Assembly: GCF_024295805.1 (NCBI RefSeq) | Contig: NZ_JANCLX010000029.1 | Location: 50,864-114,863, forward strand | Direction of reading: 5' to 3' | Source of the DNA: Streptomyces cucumeris | Lineage (GTDB): Bacteria > Actinomycetota > Actinomycetes > Streptomycetales > Streptomycetaceae | DNA: 64,000 nucleotides | Part shown: one piece after another, positions 51,431 through 60,744 of the stretch | Numbering within the stretch: position 1 is the first letter of the stretch | Layout of the letters: each line of letters begins with the position of its first letter | Program-made: the position numbers and the translations under genes | The notes under the pieces: model-generated | Database searches by the model: none | Seen by the model: only the letters and a program-made list of their open reading frames with translations | Told to the model about the DNA's origin: nothing

Positions 51431-52614
51431 CCTACCAAGCCCTTGCCTGGTGCTGCGTCACGGGGGGCATGGCGGCGTTTCTGTACAAGGTGCCGGGGCT
51501 GGTGGGGGGTCGCACCGACCCCGCGCGCATCGCCCTGTGCGTCTATTTCCTCGCAACCTGCCTGTATTTCGCCGTCAGCCTGGAACCGCTGCGGTCGTTG
51601 ACCGTCACACTCGTCGGTCCGCCCGGTGCCATGCTCCTGTTCGTGGAGGCGATGGTGATCGTCCTTACCGCCGCTCAGCAGGTGGTGCTTGTCCACTGGG
51701 CGGATCCTCCCGAGTCGGCAGCCCGCAAGGCCCGACGCCGCATCGCGGGCTACGGCATAGCGCTTCTCGCCCTGAGTCTCGCCTTCGTTCTCCTCGAGTT
51801 GCCTCGGTACCGAGTGAACAGCGACGCCGACATGCTGCGGAACCTGCGCGACCCGTGCTACGCCACGCTCTATCTCGCGCACCTCGCGCTGTACGCGGTG
51901 GGACAGTTCGAGACGGGCCGCCGCTGTCTGCACTACGCCAGGATCGCTGGTCGCCCCTGGCTGAGCCGGGGTATGTGGGCGGTGACGGCAGGATCGGTGT
52001 GCATCCTGTGCTATTGCGTGATGCGGAGCGTGGAGACACTCGGCACATGGCTCGGCTCGACGACCCTCTGGAGTTCCCATTGGTGGGTCACAGGGAGCAT
52101 GGGGCCGCTCTTGCAGATCTTCGGCTGGACAGTTCCCTGTTGGGGGCCGAGGGTGAGTGCCGCCTACCGCTGTGCCACCGCCTACTGGTCCTACCAGCGG
52201 CTGCGTCCATTGTGGGAAGCCCTGTACAGGATCACGCCGGACATCGCTCTGGAGCCACCACGATCCCGGTTCATCGACCTTCTGCCGCGGCGCGGATTGT
52301 CCTACCGCTTGTACCGGCGTGTCATTGAGATCAGGGACGGACAGCTATCGCTGCGTTCATACCGTGTCGAAGCGGACGAGCGCCCGGTGGCTGACCGTCA
52401 GGTTCAAGAGATCACTGTTGCGCAGGAGGCGGCCATGATCATGGCGGATGTGCGTGCCCGCATGGCGGGCTCTTCGGCGGTGGCGGCCCCAGCCGGTGTT
52501 CACGCGTCGTTCTCCCCGCAGAGTGGTCTGTCCGCGGAAACCCACCGGCTCACCCAGGTCGCGCGCGCTTTTCGGCGCCTGCAACGGCAACCATTGAACG
52601 GATTCCGGGAATGA
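51427..52614 (+). CDS. MAB_1171c-like polytopic membrane protein
   Basis: A 395-aa protein with about seven hydrophobic segments in its N-terminal 240 residues (TYQALAWCCVTGGMAAFLY, IALCVYFLATCLYFAV, AGYGIALLALSLAFVLLE). A soluble C-terminal domain follows (RLRPLWEALYRITPDIALEP, then LYRRVIEIRDGQLSLRSY). That order is the arrangement of MAB_1171c-type proteins, which in actinomycetes commonly follow an XRE gene and a small metallopeptidase. Function unknown; a sensor that triggers the protease is possible. The ATG overlaps the previous stop by 4 bp. Confidence 0.75.
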   Translation: MTYQALAWCCVTGGMAAFLYKVPGLVGGRTDPARIALCVYFLATCLYFAVSLEPLRSLTVTLVGPPGAMLLFVEAMVIVLTAAQQVVLVHWADPPESAARKARRRIAGYGIALLALSLAFVLLELPRYRVNSDADMLRNLRDPCYATLYLAHLALYAVGQFETGRRCLHYARIAGRPWLSRGMWAVTAGSVCILCYCVMRSVETLGTWLGSTTLWSSHWWVTGSMGPLLQIFGWTVPCWGPRVSAAYRCATAYWSYQRLRPLWEALYRITPDIALEPPRSRFIDLLPRRGLSYRLYRRVIEIRDGQLSLRSYRVEADERPVADRQVQEITVAQEAAMIMADVRARMAGSSAVAAPAGVHASFSPQSGLSAETHRLTQVARAFRRLQRQPLNGFRE

Positions 52615-52633
52615 CCGCTCTTCCGGCCGGCGT

Positions 52634-55225
52634 TCACGGTGACCGTGTTCCATCGAGTGTCCGCAGGCGCAGTGCCATGGTCGCAGGCAGTAGATTCGCC
52701 ACCAGGGCGAGGAGCACCGTCGAGACGACGGTACCGACCACCAACATGATCGGCAGTGACGGCAACACCGAACCCGTCGCCCCACGACTGAAGACCATCA
52801 GCGGCAGTACGGCCACGATGGCACCCGCCAGCAGGGCGAGCACGGAGACGGCCAGCCACTCCCACATCACGACCCGCATCAACTGGCGTCGATCAGCGCC
52901 GAGAGTCCGCATCAGCCGCAGATCCCTCTTCCGGTGCACCGAGGCCATCGTGAGGGCCGTCGCCGCTGCTGCGGCACCGAAGGCGACGAGCGAGCCCAGC
53001 AGCAGGTAGCGGCTGCGTGTATCGGCTGTGGAAACGGCCTCCACCTGCTCTGCGGCACGTGTCCGATTCAGCACCAGCCCCGCCGGAACGTGCTTGCGCA
53101 GCCGGTCCAGTTGGGCATCGGCGTTCGGAGCCCCCGGGCGCAGGGCCAGATACAGCTTCGTGATCAGCCCGAGCGAAACGTGGCGCAAGGCGAGGTCGTA
53201 GGGGAGGAGCAGCTCACCGAATCCCTCGGACCGCTGAAAGACCGCCACCACCCGCAGACGGGCTGTCGTCCCGTCCCCCAGCACCACGGCCACACGGTCA
53301 CCGACGCTCCATCCCGCCTTCCGGGCCAGAGAAGCGGACACTGCCACTGTCTCGGCCCGCAGAGCGGCTAATTGTCCGGAACTCACCTCCAGGTCCAGGA
53401 GGTCCGCCGTGGTCTCGGGCTCCACGCCCTGGGCGGGAAACGACTCCAGGATGTCTCCTACCGGGCTCGAATGCCGGACCACGACTCCGGTCTCCACCGC
53501 GGGAGCGACCTCACGCACCGCAGGGAGCTTCCGGGCGGCTGCCACCACGTCAGGGGGCAGCCCCTCGGTGCCGTCCGCGACCAGCACACGGTCCACCCGG
53601 TTCATCCGCGCCTCGGCTTGCTCAGCGCACCGTGTCTCCAGCGTGGCCCCGGTGAAGAGCACGGTCCCGGTGAAGGCGCTGACCACGGTGAGAGGTACGA
53701 CCGCACTGGCCAGCCGGCGGCTGTCCGTGCGAAGGGCGCCCCGGGCGACCCGGCCGGACACTCCGCCCAGGCGGACCATCAGCGGGCCGAACAGGATCAT
53801 GCCGCCCCGTACGACCAGCGGGCCGATCAGCACCACCCCCAGCAACAGGACGCCGACTTGGGCCAGGGTCTTCATGACCCCGACCTCGGTCCCCGTGCTC
53901 CGCAGGGTCAACACGATTCCCGCCGCGATGGTCAGAACCCCGGCGAGGACGCGTACGACGGACATCCGTCCCGGGGGCCGCTCGGCCTCGCGCAGAGCCT
54001 CGACGGGCCGGATACGGACCGCTCCGCGAATGGCGAGCAGCGCGGCGGCCTGTGTGCCGACGAGGCTCAGCAACGCCGCGGCAAGGATCGGTAGCGGCCC
54101 TCTGACCAGGGTGAGCCCCGCAGGAAGCACCCCCATCGAGACGAAGAGGTCGCGGACCGGCCCGGCCAGGAGGAGCCCCAGCGGTCCGCCGACCACCACG
54201 CCGACACAGGTCAGGGCCAGCGCCTCACCGCAGAGCAGAGCGCTCACCCTCCCGCGCGTCGCACCCACTGCGCGCAACAGGGCGATCTCGCGCCGTCGTT
54301 GCTGCACGGCGATGGTGAAGGGTCCGATGACGATGACGGTCGCGAAGAGCGCGGCCAGAAGGCCGAAGGAGGCGGACACGGCGAGTGCGAAGTCGCGTCC
54401 CTGGACGATCTCCCGTCCCTCGGCTTCGCCCTTGTCGCTGCCGTACAACACACGAACACCCGGACGGTGGAGCCGATCCTCGATGCGTGCGGCGAGCTCG
54501 CGGGCGGTGACACCGTGGTCCGCCACGACGGCGATGGCGTACGGGCCAGGGACCCCGCCCGCCGCCCGGGCCAAGCCCTCTGCCGCGCGATCCGAGAAGA
54601 ACAGGGCAGCCTCGGCCCTCCACCCACCTCCGGAGGACTCTTGGCCGGCCCGACCGCGTTCGGCGATGCCGCTGACACGGTAGTTCCGGGCCCCTGACGC
54701 GGTCAGCACGCGGATCTCGTCCCCCGGCTCGACGCCGGCCTCCTCCGCCGTGCGGCGATCGGGCATCACCTCACCCAGTCGGGCGGGCGGCTTCCCGGAC
54801 ACCACACGGAAGGGCCCGAGCGCTGCGGTGCGCCATGAGTACCCCCTGGAGTCCCTATCGCCGGACGCACCCACCACCTTGCCGTCAGCGTCCGCGAACC
54901 GTGCGGAGAAGGGCCGGTCGGCGACCGCCTCCCGCACTCCCGGAACGGCGCGGATCCGGTCGGTCAGGTCCTCTGGTAAGGGGCGTTCTTCAGGGAGCAG
55001 CGCTTGGAGCCGCCGCCCTCCGGGTTCTGTGTCCTTCACCCAGGGATCGCCGTCGACCACGACGTCGGCCGCGGCGAACCGCTCGGGTACGGCTTTCATC
55101 CGCAGGCTCGACTCGAAGCACACCCCCCATACCGTGGTGAGCACCACGCCGAGCAGGATGCCCACGAGCGCGCCGGCCAGTCCCGGAACCCGACCCCGTA
55201 CCGTTCGCCATGCGATAGGCGGCAT
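52634..55225 (-). CDS. FtsX-like ABC transporter permease (MacB type)
   Basis: An 863-aa permease with two FtsX units: a first hydrophobic segment (GALVGILLGVVLTTVWGVCF), a large extracellular domain, helices at about 280-400 (FGLLAALFATVIVIGPFTIA), then a second repeat ending in GTVVSTVLLALVANLLPA. No ATPase is fused. It is the last gene of the lanthipeptide operon, 9 bp after the peptidase gene. It may work with the ATPase encoded upstream in export or self-protection, or recruit an ATPase elsewhere. Confidence 0.85.
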   Translation of the reverse strand: MPPIAWRTVRGRVPGLAGALVGILLGVVLTTVWGVCFESSLRMKAVPERFAAADVVVDGDPWVKDTEPGGRRLQALLPEERPLPEDLTDRIRAVPGVREAVADRPFSARFADADGKVVGASGDRDSRGYSWRTAALGPFRVVSGKPPARLGEVMPDRRTAEEAGVEPGDEIRVLTASGARNYRVSGIAERGRAGQESSGGGWRAEAALFFSDRAAEGLARAAGGVPGPYAIAVVADHGVTARELAARIEDRLHRPGVRVLYGSDKGEAEGREIVQGRDFALAVSASFGLLAALFATVIVIGPFTIAVQQRRREIALLRAVGATRGRVSALLCGEALALTCVGVVVGGPLGLLLAGPVRDLFVSMGVLPAGLTLVRGPLPILAAALLSLVGTQAAALLAIRGAVRIRPVEALREAERPPGRMSVVRVLAGVLTIAAGIVLTLRSTGTEVGVMKTLAQVGVLLLGVVLIGPLVVRGGMILFGPLMVRLGGVSGRVARGALRTDSRRLASAVVPLTVVSAFTGTVLFTGATLETRCAEQAEARMNRVDRVLVADGTEGLPPDVVAAARKLPAVREVAPAVETGVVVRHSSPVGDILESFPAQGVEPETTADLLDLEVSSGQLAALRAETVAVSASLARKAGWSVGDRVAVVLGDGTTARLRVVAVFQRSEGFGELLLPYDLALRHVSLGLITKLYLALRPGAPNADAQLDRLRKHVPAGLVLNRTRAAEQVEAVSTADTRSRYLLLGSLVAFGAAAAATALTMASVHRKRDLRLMRTLGADRRQLMRVVMWEWLAVSVLALLAGAIVAVLPLMVFSRGATGSVLPSLPIMLVVGTVVSTVLLALVANLLPATMALRLRTLDGTRSP

Positions 55226-55234
55226 GGTGCGTCC

Positions 55235-57334
55235 TCAACTCTCCAGCCCCAGTTCCTCGCACAGGAACGCCAGTGTGTCGGCGCCCAGAGCGGCTGCCTG
55301 GCTCATCGTTCGTCTGCCGTGGCCGCTGCCTCGTTCGTGCCGCAGGAGCACCGGTCTGCCCGAACTGCTCGCATGCTGCACGGCGGCGCACATCTTGCGC
55401 GCGTGGGCAGGATCGACACGGGTATCCCCTTCGAATGTCTCGAACAGCACCGCCGGATAGGCCGTGCCCTCCCGGACGTGATGATACGGAGAGTAGCCGA
55501 GCAGCCACTGCACTTGCTCCGGATCGTCCGCGCTTCCGTATTCGGCGCGCCACAGCCGTCCGAGACCCATGCGTTCGTACCTCAACATGTCCAGAACAGG
55601 AGCCGAGCAGACCACCGCCCGGTACAGATCGGGACGCTGAACCAGGGCCGCGCCCACCAGGAAGCCACCGTTCGAACCACCCACCGCGCCGAGCTGACCG
55701 GGGGTGGTCCAGCCATCAGCCACGAGCCACTCGGCTACCGCGTTGAAGTCGTCGATGCTGTTCTGCTTGCCCGCGCCAGTCCCCGAGCGGTGCCAGTCCG
55801 CTCCCTGTTCGCCGCCACCGCGTACCTGCGCTATGGCGTACACGCCGCCTGCCTCGACCCAGGCCACGGCATCGGGCTGGTACACGGGGCCGATGCTCAC
55901 GCCGAACCCTCCGTAACCGGTCAGCATGGTGGGGCGTGGGCGTCGGGGTGTCGTGTCCCGGGCGAGGATAAGGAGGCCGACCAGTGTCCCGTCCTTGCTC
56001 GGACAGCGCATATGGCGCACCGTCATATGCGGTGGACGCCGGTGCCGTGTGGTGCGTTCGGGGCGCACCGGTTGCCACGAGCCGATCTCGTACCGCAGCA
56101 CGTGGCCGGGTGTGATCAGGCTCGAGTAGCCGATCCACACCTCGCCCGCCGTGTGCCCGGCGGGGGCCGGTACGGATACCCCGGTGACGGTCCCCGGTCC
56201 GGGGAGCGATACCCGAGCCGTCACCTCACCTGTGTCGATACGGTGCGCGGTGGCGTCGCCGATCGCGTCCCGTTCCCACACGGCCAGCAAGAGACCACCG
56301 CCCAGGTGGGTGAATCCGGTGAGAACGGCCTCGGGGTGCTCACCTATGAGTTCCCGCATCGTCCCGTGCGGCTCCGCCGGGTCCATGACGCACAATCTCC
56401 GACGCGGGGCGCGGTCGTCCGTCAGCAGGTACAGGCGGCCATCCGGCCCGATTTCGCCCCGCACACGCGCGTGTGCGGCGCTGCCTTCCGGATGGATGCG
56501 ACGCCACTGTGGCCGGTCCGGCCGGCACCGGGCGAGGTCTGCGAGCAACAGTTCGTGTGGGCGGGCGGGGCCGTCGGCGAGGGAGGCCAGAAGCAGGCGT
56601 CCGTCGGGTCCGATGCCGATGTCGTAGACGCGTCGGGGGTCGTCCGGGCCACCCAGCACCCGCACATCGGCACCGGCGGATCGGCCCACCCGGTGCAGCC
56701 AGAGCCACCGTTCGGTCCCAAGCCCGCCACCGGCATCGGCCGGGATCGGAGGACGCACGTAGAAGAAGGACCGGCCGTCGGGGAGCCAGGCGACCGGCGA
56801 GGCACGACACCCCCTGATCCCGTCGTCTCCCAGCCGTCCGGTCGCGACGTCCAGGACCTTCAGCACCGCCGTCTCGGCTCCGTCGCTGGACAGCTGGCAT
56901 GCCACAAGGCGACCGTCGGGGGAGGGGGCCCAGGATTCCAGCATCGTCGTCCCCGGGCCCTCCGACCGGGCCGGGTCGAGCAGTACACGCTCCGGCTCGC
57001 CCGGCGCCGCCGTGTACAGCACTTCGTGCTCGCCACCGGGTGGCCGCCGCACGAAGAAGCGGCGTCCAGCGCACCAGCGCGGGACTTCCTGCGCGGTGGT
57101 TCCGTACAGTTCACGCAACCGGGGGCCGAACCGTGTCGTCCACTGGCGCCGGACCTGTTCGAACCGAGTGTCCTGGGCGCGCTGCCACTCCAGCGTCCTG
57201 GGTTCCGCGGTGTCCTCGAGCCAGCGATAGGGGTCAGGCACCCGATGTCCGAAGAGGTAATCGGTCATGGGGTCCCTGAACGCCTGCCCCGGAATTCCGC
57301 GATCGGGGCAGGGTGTGCTCTCCGCGCCGGTCAC
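55235..57334 (-). CDS. Prolyl oligopeptidase (S9A), predicted leader peptidase of the lanthipeptide
   Basis: A 699-aa serine peptidase. The beta-propeller occupies about 70-430 and the alpha/beta-hydrolase part follows. The triad is Ser in GAVGGSNGGFLVG, Asp in EGDTRVDPAHAR and His in RGSGHGRR; ALVQRPDLYRAVVCSAPVLD is the typical oligopeptidase segment. Some class III lanthipeptide operons (for example that of flavipeptin, FlaP) use such an enzyme to cleave the modified precursor after Pro. The precursor here has one Pro, directly before the core. The GTG at 57334 overlaps the flavoprotein stop by 4 bp. Confidence 0.92.
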   Translation of the reverse strand: MTGAESTPCPDRGIPGQAFRDPMTDYLFGHRVPDPYRWLEDTAEPRTLEWQRAQDTRFEQVRRQWTTRFGPRLRELYGTTAQEVPRWCAGRRFFVRRPPGGEHEVLYTAAPGEPERVLLDPARSEGPGTTMLESWAPSPDGRLVACQLSSDGAETAVLKVLDVATGRLGDDGIRGCRASPVAWLPDGRSFFYVRPPIPADAGGGLGTERWLWLHRVGRSAGADVRVLGGPDDPRRVYDIGIGPDGRLLLASLADGPARPHELLLADLARCRPDRPQWRRIHPEGSAAHARVRGEIGPDGRLYLLTDDRAPRRRLCVMDPAEPHGTMRELIGEHPEAVLTGFTHLGGGLLLAVWERDAIGDATAHRIDTGEVTARVSLPGPGTVTGVSVPAPAGHTAGEVWIGYSSLITPGHVLRYEIGSWQPVRPERTTRHRRPPHMTVRHMRCPSKDGTLVGLLILARDTTPRRPRPTMLTGYGGFGVSIGPVYQPDAVAWVEAGGVYAIAQVRGGGEQGADWHRSGTGAGKQNSIDDFNAVAEWLVADGWTTPGQLGAVGGSNGGFLVGAALVQRPDLYRAVVCSAPVLDMLRYERMGLGRLWRAEYGSADDPEQVQWLLGYSPYHHVREGTAYPAVLFETFEGDTRVDPAHARKMCAAVQHASSSGRPVLLRHERGSGHGRRTMSQAAALGADTLAFLCEELGLES

Positions 57335-57951
57335 AGCACGGATGCGGCGAACCGCAGAACCGTCACCAGATCGGCCATGGCACCGGGGCCGCTACGACCG
57401 GTGTGCACCGAGACTCCCTGCTGGGTGGGCACCACGTAGTAGCCCTCCTCCTCGACGCGTGCGAGATTGCGTTTCAGCGATGGACGGCGCAGGGCCGCCT
57501 CGGGAAGCGACGGCACGACGATCACGGGGCTGACGGCGCTCATCACGATACTCAGGGCCAGGCTGTCGGGCATACCGGCCGCGCACTTGGCCACGAAGTT
57601 GGTGGTGGCCGGCATCACGAGGACCAGGTCGGCCCAAGCGGCGAGGGCTTGATGAGGCGCGACACCATCAGACGTCGGCCACGTCGGTCCCCATACGGCG
57701 GCGCCGGCGCCCGCGGCGAGCGCCTCGCGCGCCACGAGCCGCTCCGCCGAGTGGGTCAGGCATGGCCTGATGGACCAGCCGTACCAGGAGCGCAGCAGTG
57801 CCGCCCATCCGGGCAGTTCCGCGACGGAGAACGCACCCGTTCCGATGAGCACCACCTGACCGCGGGCAAGCGGCAGTTGACGCGGGGCACGCGGTGGAGG
57901 GAGCGGTACCGCTGAGGTCTCTTGCCCCGCGGTGAGCGGCGTCATGTCCAT
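57331..57951 (-). CDS. HFCD-family flavoprotein, predicted LanD cysteine decarboxylase
   Basis: A 206-aa homo-oligomeric flavin-containing Cys decarboxylase. Family marks are VLIGTGAFSVAELPGWAALL, THSAERLV with the His near the flavin, the PxxxN motif in MPATTNFVAK, and AAGMPDSLALSIVMSAVSPV. Such LanD enzymes oxidatively decarboxylate a C-terminal Cys to an enethiol that joins a Dha residue, making aminovinyl-cysteine. The precursor ends in Cys, as required. The start is the ATG at 57951 sharing one base with the permease stop (TGATG), GAGGAG upstream. Confidence 0.85.
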   Translation of the reverse strand: MDMTPLTAGQETSAVPLPPPRAPRQLPLARGQVVLIGTGAFSVAELPGWAALLRSWYGWSIRPCLTHSAERLVAREALAAGAGAAVWGPTWPTSDGVAPHQALAAWADLVLVMPATTNFVAKCAAGMPDSLALSIVMSAVSPVIVVPSLPEAALRRPSLKRNLARVEEEGYYVVPTQQGVSVHTGRSGPGAMADLVTVLRFAASVL

Positions 57952-58709
57952 CAGACAACTCCTCTGCGGAACAGCGAAACGGCCCACCAGACGATGGTGA
58001 TCACCAGCGCACCGATCACGGCGAACCCGGTCGGCACGGCGGCGTCGGTGAGGTGACCTGCCATGAGGCTTCGGGCGGCCTCGACGGCGTAGTAGAGCGG
58101 GTTGGCCTGTGCCAGCATCCGTAACCAGCCGGGCGCCAGCGCCACAGGGAGCAACAGACCACTCACCAGCGTCATCGGCATCGTGACAAAGTTGACCGCA
58201 CCGGCCAGGGTGTTCTCATCGCGTACCACGAGGGCCAGGGCGTAGGAGGCGCCGGCGCCGAGGACACCGACCAAGGCCACCAGCGAGAGTGCCAGTGCGG
58301 TACCGGCCAGGTGGATGTGCAGGCCCATGGCCGCGCCGACTCCCAGCAGCAGAAGCGCCTGTGCGGTGAGCAGGGTGACGTCCCGCAGCAACCATCCGAT
58401 CAGCAGGCACACCGGGCTCACCGGAGTGACCGCCAGCCGTTCGAGGAACCCCGCGCGCAGATCCGCCAGCAGCCCCAGTCCCATGAAGGTGCTGCCGAAG
58501 AGAGCCACCATCATCAGCAGCCCGGGGACGAACATCTCGAACTGGCCGCTGTGCCCCATGCCGGGGCCGGAGAGGGATTCCAGCAGTGGCCCGAACAAGA
58601 CGAGCCACATCACCGGCTGCCCCAGGCCCAGCATGATCCAGGCGCGGTTGTTGACCGCCTGGTGCAGGGCGAAGCGGTAGAGCACGCCGGATGTCCGAAG
58701 GAGGATCAC
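57951..58709 (-). CDS. ABC-2 type exporter permease
   Basis: A 252-aa membrane protein with six hydrophobic segments (WIMLGLGQPVMWLVLFGPLL, FVPGLLMMVALFGSTFMGLG, AGTALALSLVALVGVLGAGA, and so on) and the ABC-2 helix NPLYYAVEAARSL near the end, of the DrrB type. The GTG at 58709 overlaps the ATPase stop by 4 bp with GGAGG in the right place. With the ATPase it forms the exporter of the lanthipeptide operon. Confidence 0.88.
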   Translation of the reverse strand: MILLRTSGVLYRFALHQAVNNRAWIMLGLGQPVMWLVLFGPLLESLSGPGMGHSGQFEMFVPGLLMMVALFGSTFMGLGLLADLRAGFLERLAVTPVSPVCLLIGWLLRDVTLLTAQALLLLGVGAAMGLHIHLAGTALALSLVALVGVLGAGASYALALVVRDENTLAGAVNFVTMPMTLVSGLLLPVALAPGWLRMLAQANPLYYAVEAARSLMAGHLTDAAVPTGFAVIGALVITIVWWAVSLFRRGVV

Positions 58710-59770
58710 CCCGCCACCTCCGGTGCGCACGCAAGGGAGCGGCCCGTGTGGTGCAGGAAGACATCGTCGAGACTGGGGCGGGACAGGGCTACGGTGTCGA
58801 CGGCGAGACCCTGAGCCTCGAGGACACGAAGCGCGGCGGGCAACGCACGTTCGCCGTCGTCCGCGTACAACCGCAGCACCCGGCCTTCCGACCGCACCGA
58901 ACGGACCGACGGCAGGCCGGCGAACAACGCGTCGGCCGAGGCACCGGGGTCCTTGCTCAGAAGCAACCGCAGGACATCGGGCGACAGGGCCCTCTTGAGC
59001 TCACCCGGTGTGCCACGGACCATGATCCTGCCCTGGTCGATGATGGCCAGGCGGTCGCAGAGGCTGTCCACCTCGTCCAAGTAGTGGCTGGTCAGGAAGA
59101 CGGTACAGCCGCGTTCGCGAAGACCGTGGATCTCCTGCCACAGGCCTGCCCGGGCACGGGGATCGAGGCCGAGTGTGGGCTCATCGAGGAAGAGCAGATC
59201 AGGGGCGTGCGCCAGGCCGACGGCCAACGCGAGCTTGCGGGCCTGGCCCCCTGACAGACTGGACACACGCCGTCCCGCCAGATCCTCGAGGCCGAACAGC
59301 CCGAGCATCGCGTCGGCCCGCCGCAGTGCCCGCGCTCCGGTCAGTCCGAACAGCCGCACCTGGAGCAGCAGGTTGGCACGTACGCACGTCGCGGGATTCA
59401 CACCGCCGTTCTGGCTCACGTAGCCGATACGCCGACGGACCTCGTGCGGCTGGGACAGCAGGTCGTACCCGGCAACCGTGGCTGTCCCACTGTCCGGGGT
59501 GAGCAGCGTGGTGAGAAGCCGGACCGTGGTTGTCTTGCCGGCGCCGTTCGGGCCGAGGAAGCCGAAGATCTCGCCGCTGGGCACCGACAGATCGATGCCG
59601 CGCACCGCTTCCACCACTGGCCCCTGCCGGTCCCGGCGTCGTCGGAGGGGCTTCCGCATCGCATACGTCTTGCGCAGCCCCTGGACCTTGATGGCGGCCG
59701 CGCGTGCGCCCTTGCCAGTGGACCGGGTTTCTTCCGCCGGTCCGGCCGGACGTGTGAAGGGCCCCTTCAT
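58706..59770 (-). CDS. ABC exporter ATPase (DrrA type)
   Basis: A 354-aa ATPase. Walker A GPNGAGKTTTVRLL, signature LSGGQARKLALAVGLA, Walker B LLFLDEPTLGLDPRA and switch His TSHYLDEVDSLC are all intact. An N-terminal extension of about 45 residues is Arg/Lys-rich. The ATG at 59770 overlaps the GNAT stop (ATGA). It powers export of the mature peptide with the ABC-2 permease. Confidence 0.92.
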   Translation of the reverse strand: MKGPFTRPAGPAEETRSTGKGARAAAIKVQGLRKTYAMRKPLRRRRDRQGPVVEAVRGIDLSVPSGEIFGFLGPNGAGKTTTVRLLTTLLTPDSGTATVAGYDLLSQPHEVRRRIGYVSQNGGVNPATCVRANLLLQVRLFGLTGARALRRADAMLGLFGLEDLAGRRVSSLSGGQARKLALAVGLAHAPDLLFLDEPTLGLDPRARAGLWQEIHGLRERGCTVFLTSHYLDEVDSLCDRLAIIDQGRIMVRGTPGELKRALSPDVLRLLLSKDPGASADALFAGLPSVRSVRSEGRVLRLYADDGERALPAALRVLEAQGLAVDTVALSRPSLDDVFLHHTGRSLACAPEVAG

Positions 59771-60426
59771 CCGCCGAGCGCTTCCGAACGGTTGAGGAAG
59801 GCCCGAAGGTGGTGTCCCGTATCGCCGGACAGCAGACGTTCCATCGCGTGGCGGGCCGCCACTCGCTCCTCTGACGGAACCGTGTCCTCCAGGACGGGGC
59901 CCGTCGTCGTGGAGCACATGGCGTAGTAGTCGTCCCGGAGCATCGATATGGCCACGCCGTCGTGGTAGCGGCCGTCGAAGAACAAGTAGTCGCGCAGTAG
60001 CCCCTCCACGATGAAGCCGCGGGTGCAGACGAGCTGAATACTGCGTTTGTTGTAGAGCCCGACGACTCCTTGAACCCGGTGCGCGTTCTTGGAGTGGAAC
60101 AGATGACGCAGGAGGAGCCCCAAGGCGTCGGCTCCGTACCCGGCTCCCCATTGCTCCGGGTCCCCGATGTTCACGCCGATCTCGTAATTGCCCGGATAGG
60201 TCACCCGGGCGTAGTCCACGACTCCGACGTGCTGTCCGTCGTGGGTGACGACAGCGAGGTAGACGTGGCCGCTCCGCCGTGCGAAGTCCTGGAGCTCCGC
60301 GCCGGAGACGAAGTCCGTCGATCCCGAGGAGTAGGTGCCCGAGCGGTCCGAACACCACTCGGCGAGATGTTCGTAGTCCTCGTGCGACATACGCTTCAGA
60401 CGGACGAGCTTGCCGACCAACGCCAT
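59767..60426 (-). CDS. GNAT N-acyltransferase (RimJ/RimL-like), predicted peptide N-acylation
   Basis: A 219-aa GNAT enzyme. The acyl-CoA-binding motif A is EIGVNIGDPEQWGAGYGADA, followed by LGLLLRHLFHSKNAHRVQGV and GFIVEGLLRDYLFFDGRYHD. In the goadvionin (lipolanthine) pathway a GNAT joins the acyl chain to the N-terminus of the avionin peptide; here it lies between the precursor and exporter genes, matching that role. No dedicated fatty-acid or PKS gene is in the operon. Start ATG at 60426 with GGAG 8 bp upstream. Confidence 0.82.
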   Translation of the reverse strand: MALVGKLVRLKRMSHEDYEHLAEWCSDRSGTYSSGSTDFVSGAELQDFARRSGHVYLAVVTHDGQHVGVVDYARVTYPGNYEIGVNIGDPEQWGAGYGADALGLLLRHLFHSKNAHRVQGVVGLYNKRSIQLVCTRGFIVEGLLRDYLFFDGRYHDGVAISMLRDDYYAMCSTTTGPVLEDTVPSEERVAARHAMERLLSGDTGHHLRAFLNRSEALGG

Positions 60427-60478
60427 GAGTCTCTCTCCAAGGGGTTTGCCGGATCCACGAGAACCCGTACGGTGGGTG

Positions 60479-60531
60479 CCGGGTCCGCTGCTGACAGAGG
60501 TGGCATCCTCGTGGCAGCGCAGCGGACCCGG
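60479..60531 (-). terminator. Stem-loop between precursor and GNAT genes
   Basis: CCGGGTCCGCTGC and GCAGCGGACCCGG are perfect 13-bp arms around a 27-nt loop, between the precursor stop and GNAT start. It may act as a partial terminator or RNA stabiliser, letting the precursor be made in excess over the enzymes. Confidence 0.6.
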
Positions 60532-60601
60532 CCGGCATGTGTGAGGCCATGTGGTGGTGGCAGCGGCTTCACACCGCCCTTTCACAGGCTGGGCACTGTG
60601 G

Positions 60602-60688
60602 TCAGCAGTGCCAGCTGGCGGTGCTCACGGGAAGCTCGGATCCCTCCGTGGAAGTCTCCAGCTCCTGGAGTTCGAGAATCGTGGCCAT
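60602..60688 (-). CDS. Class III lanthipeptide precursor peptide (28 aa)
   Basis: A 28-codon gene with a strong GAGGAGGTGACAGAC ribosome site. The first residues, MATILELQEL, carry the LxLQ recognition motif and nearly copy the labyrinthopeptin leader. Residues 9-20 are Glu-rich and end ELP; Pro20 is the only Pro. Residues 21-28 are VSTASWHC: Ser22, Ser25 and Cys28 form the S-x2-S-x2-C pattern for labionin-type rings, and the C-terminal Cys fits the flavoprotein decarboxylase. Expected core after cleavage at Pro20 is the octapeptide. It lies 99 bp after LanKC and is flanked by hairpins. It was found by reading the gap on the minus strand. Confidence 0.85.
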   Translation of the reverse strand: MATILELQELETSTEGSELPVSTASWHC

Positions 60689-60744
60689 GTCTGTCACCTC
60701 CTCACGTCGATGGTCGGGTGTCCCTCATCTCCCCTTCCGGAGCA

